Below are positions 6,539 through 7,074 of a stretch of 7,074 bases of DNA, in pieces. The translations under genes were made by a program, and so were the position numbers. The stretch's first letter is position 1. Each line of letters opens with the position of its first letter. This DNA comes from Candidatus Omnitrophota bacterium. Its GTDB lineage: Bacteria; Omnitrophota; Gorgyraeia; Zapsychrales; Fredricksoniimonadaceae. The notes under the pieces are model-generated. The model did no database searches. It saw only the letters and a list, made by a program, of their open reading frames with translations, and was not told the DNA's origin. The DNA is taken from positions 1 to 7,074 of the forward strand of contig JAEUSC010000501.1 in the NCBI GenBank assembly GCA_016789035.1, in the 5' to 3' direction.

Positions 6539-6582
6539 TTAGGAGAAAAAACCTAATCCCGCCACATTTTTTCCCTGAAAAA
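6539..6582 (+). promoter_or_regulatory. carA leader with mutually exclusive hairpins
   Basis: Three pairings overlap in the predicted carA leader: TTAGG (6539-6543) with CCTAA (6552-6556); GGAGAAAAAA (6542-6551) with TTTTTTCCC (6567-6575) with one bulge; and TTTTTC (6568-6573) with GAAAAA (6577-6582). They cannot all form together, a pattern found in attenuators. The region is AT-rich and low in complexity, so chance complementarity is a real alternative. I recognise no PyrR site or riboswitch. Confidence 0.25.
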
Positions 6583-6597
6583 TTTAAAAAGAAGTAG

Positions 6598-7074
6598 ATG
6601 AAAGACGCGATTCTATACCTGGAAGACGGAACATCGTTTTACGGTCGATCTCTAAGTACGACCGGAGAAACCACCGGCGAAGCCGTCTTTAACACGTCCA
6701 TGACGGGTTACCAGGAAATTCTCACCGACCCTTCGTATGCCGGTCAAATCGTCATCATGACCTACCCCTTGATCGGAAATTACGGCGTTAATGATGAAGA
6801 CGTAGAATCCAACGGCGTTCATGTTAAAGGATTTGTCGTCAAGGAATTTGCGCGACGCTATTCCAATTATCGGGCCAAAAAGAGTCTTTGCGATTACTTA
6901 AATGAGCATAAAATCATCGCGATTGAAGGCGTCGACACTCGCGCTTTAACCCGTCATTTGCGGCTGGCCGGCGCCATGAAGGCCATCATTTCAACCGAAG
7001 ATTTTGACCCTAAAAGTTTGAAAGCAAAATTAGACGCGACCCCTTCTATGGAAGGTGCGGATTGGGTCAAGACG
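6598..7074 (+). CDS. carA: Carbamoyl-phosphate synthase small subunit, 3'-truncated
   Basis: CarA is the glutaminase subunit of carbamoyl-phosphate synthase. It supplies ammonia from glutamine to CarB, which makes carbamoyl phosphate for pyrimidine and arginine synthesis in the cytoplasm. The window holds the first 159 codons, the N-terminal CPSase_sm_chain domain. It aligns with E. coli CarA from the start: [10 protein letters not shown] (8-17), [17 protein letters not shown] (31-47), the [12 protein letters not shown] block (55-66) and the [14 protein letters not shown] segment (109-122). The class I glutamine amidotransferase domain with the catalytic Cys-His-Glu lies beyond the right edge and cannot be checked. 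An in-frame TAG directly precedes the ATG, so the start cannot be further upstream, and the homology begins at this Met. The Shine-Dalgarno is poor (AGAAG, three bases from the ATG). A strong promoter candidate lies about 70 bases upstream. carB may follow outside the window. Confidence 0.97.
   Translation, partial: MKDAILYLEDGTSFYGRSLSTTGETTGEAVFNTSMTGYQEILTDPSYAGQIVIMTYPLIGNYGVNDEDVESNGVHVKGFVVKEFARRYSNYRAKKSLCDYLNEHKIIAIEGVDTRALTRHLRLAGAMKAIISTEDFDPKSLKAKLDATPSMEGADWVKT

Larger units (their letters stand above)
6297..6597 (+). other. Gene-free stretch between response regulator and carA
   Basis: These 301 bases hold no ORF I can support on either strand. Present are an inverted repeat near the start (6319-6341), an isolated TTGACA at 6405-6410 without a properly spaced -10 box, a strong promoter candidate (6500-6528) and an AT-rich leader with alternative hairpins (6539-6582). 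A TTG-initiated frame of 60 codons (6415-6597) ends immediately before the carA ATG, but it contains the promoter and resembles no protein I know. Confidence 0.6.

Overview
The window looks like part of a chromosome from a diderm (outer-membrane) bacterium of moderate GC content. The evidence is a gene for apolipoprotein N-acyltransferase and a Sec-type signal peptide on its neighbour. All genes lie on the + strand. The gene style (long Gln/Ala-rich secreted protein, tight overlaps, AG-rich ribosome binding sites) would fit an uncultivated lineage such as Omnitrophota. That placement is a guess, because the window has no rRNA or other phylogenetic marker.

Layout. Positions 1-3748 form one translationally coupled block: the 3' part of lnt, an unrecognised secreted Gln/Ala-rich protein, and glycerol kinase (glpK), each junction overlapping by four bases (ATGA). 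A good intrinsic terminator candidate (3771-3803) closes the block. A second unit follows: FAD-dependent glycerol-3-phosphate dehydrogenase (glpD, 3876-5369), then a RidA-family enamine/imine deaminase 18 bases later (5388-5765). Next comes a single-domain response regulator (5904-6296) with its own sigma70-like promoter candidate. After about 300 bases without a convincing gene, which carry a very good promoter candidate (TTGACA-N17-TATATT, 6500-6528) and a short leader with competing hairpins, carA (carbamoyl-phosphate synthase small subunit) begins at 6598 and runs off the right edge.

How the genes work together. GlpK phosphorylates glycerol to sn-glycerol-3-phosphate, and GlpD oxidises that to dihydroxyacetone phosphate while feeding electrons to the quinone pool. 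Together they give a complete glycerol-to-glycolysis entry, with no glycerol facilitator or GlpR-type regulator visible. Lnt uses phospholipid acyl chains to finish lipoproteins, so the first block places an envelope enzyme beside glycerol metabolism. Whether this is functional or only co-transcription cannot be decided here. RidA is a housekeeping metabolite-repair enzyme. The response regulator and carA appear to be separate transcription units.

The least explained element is the 338-residue Gln/Ala-rich exported protein. About 190 residues contain no Pro or Gly, as expected for one very long helix, and a compact unrecognised C-terminal domain follows. I see no mobile element, CRISPR array, tRNA or rRNA. 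I do not claim a new defence or mobile system here.
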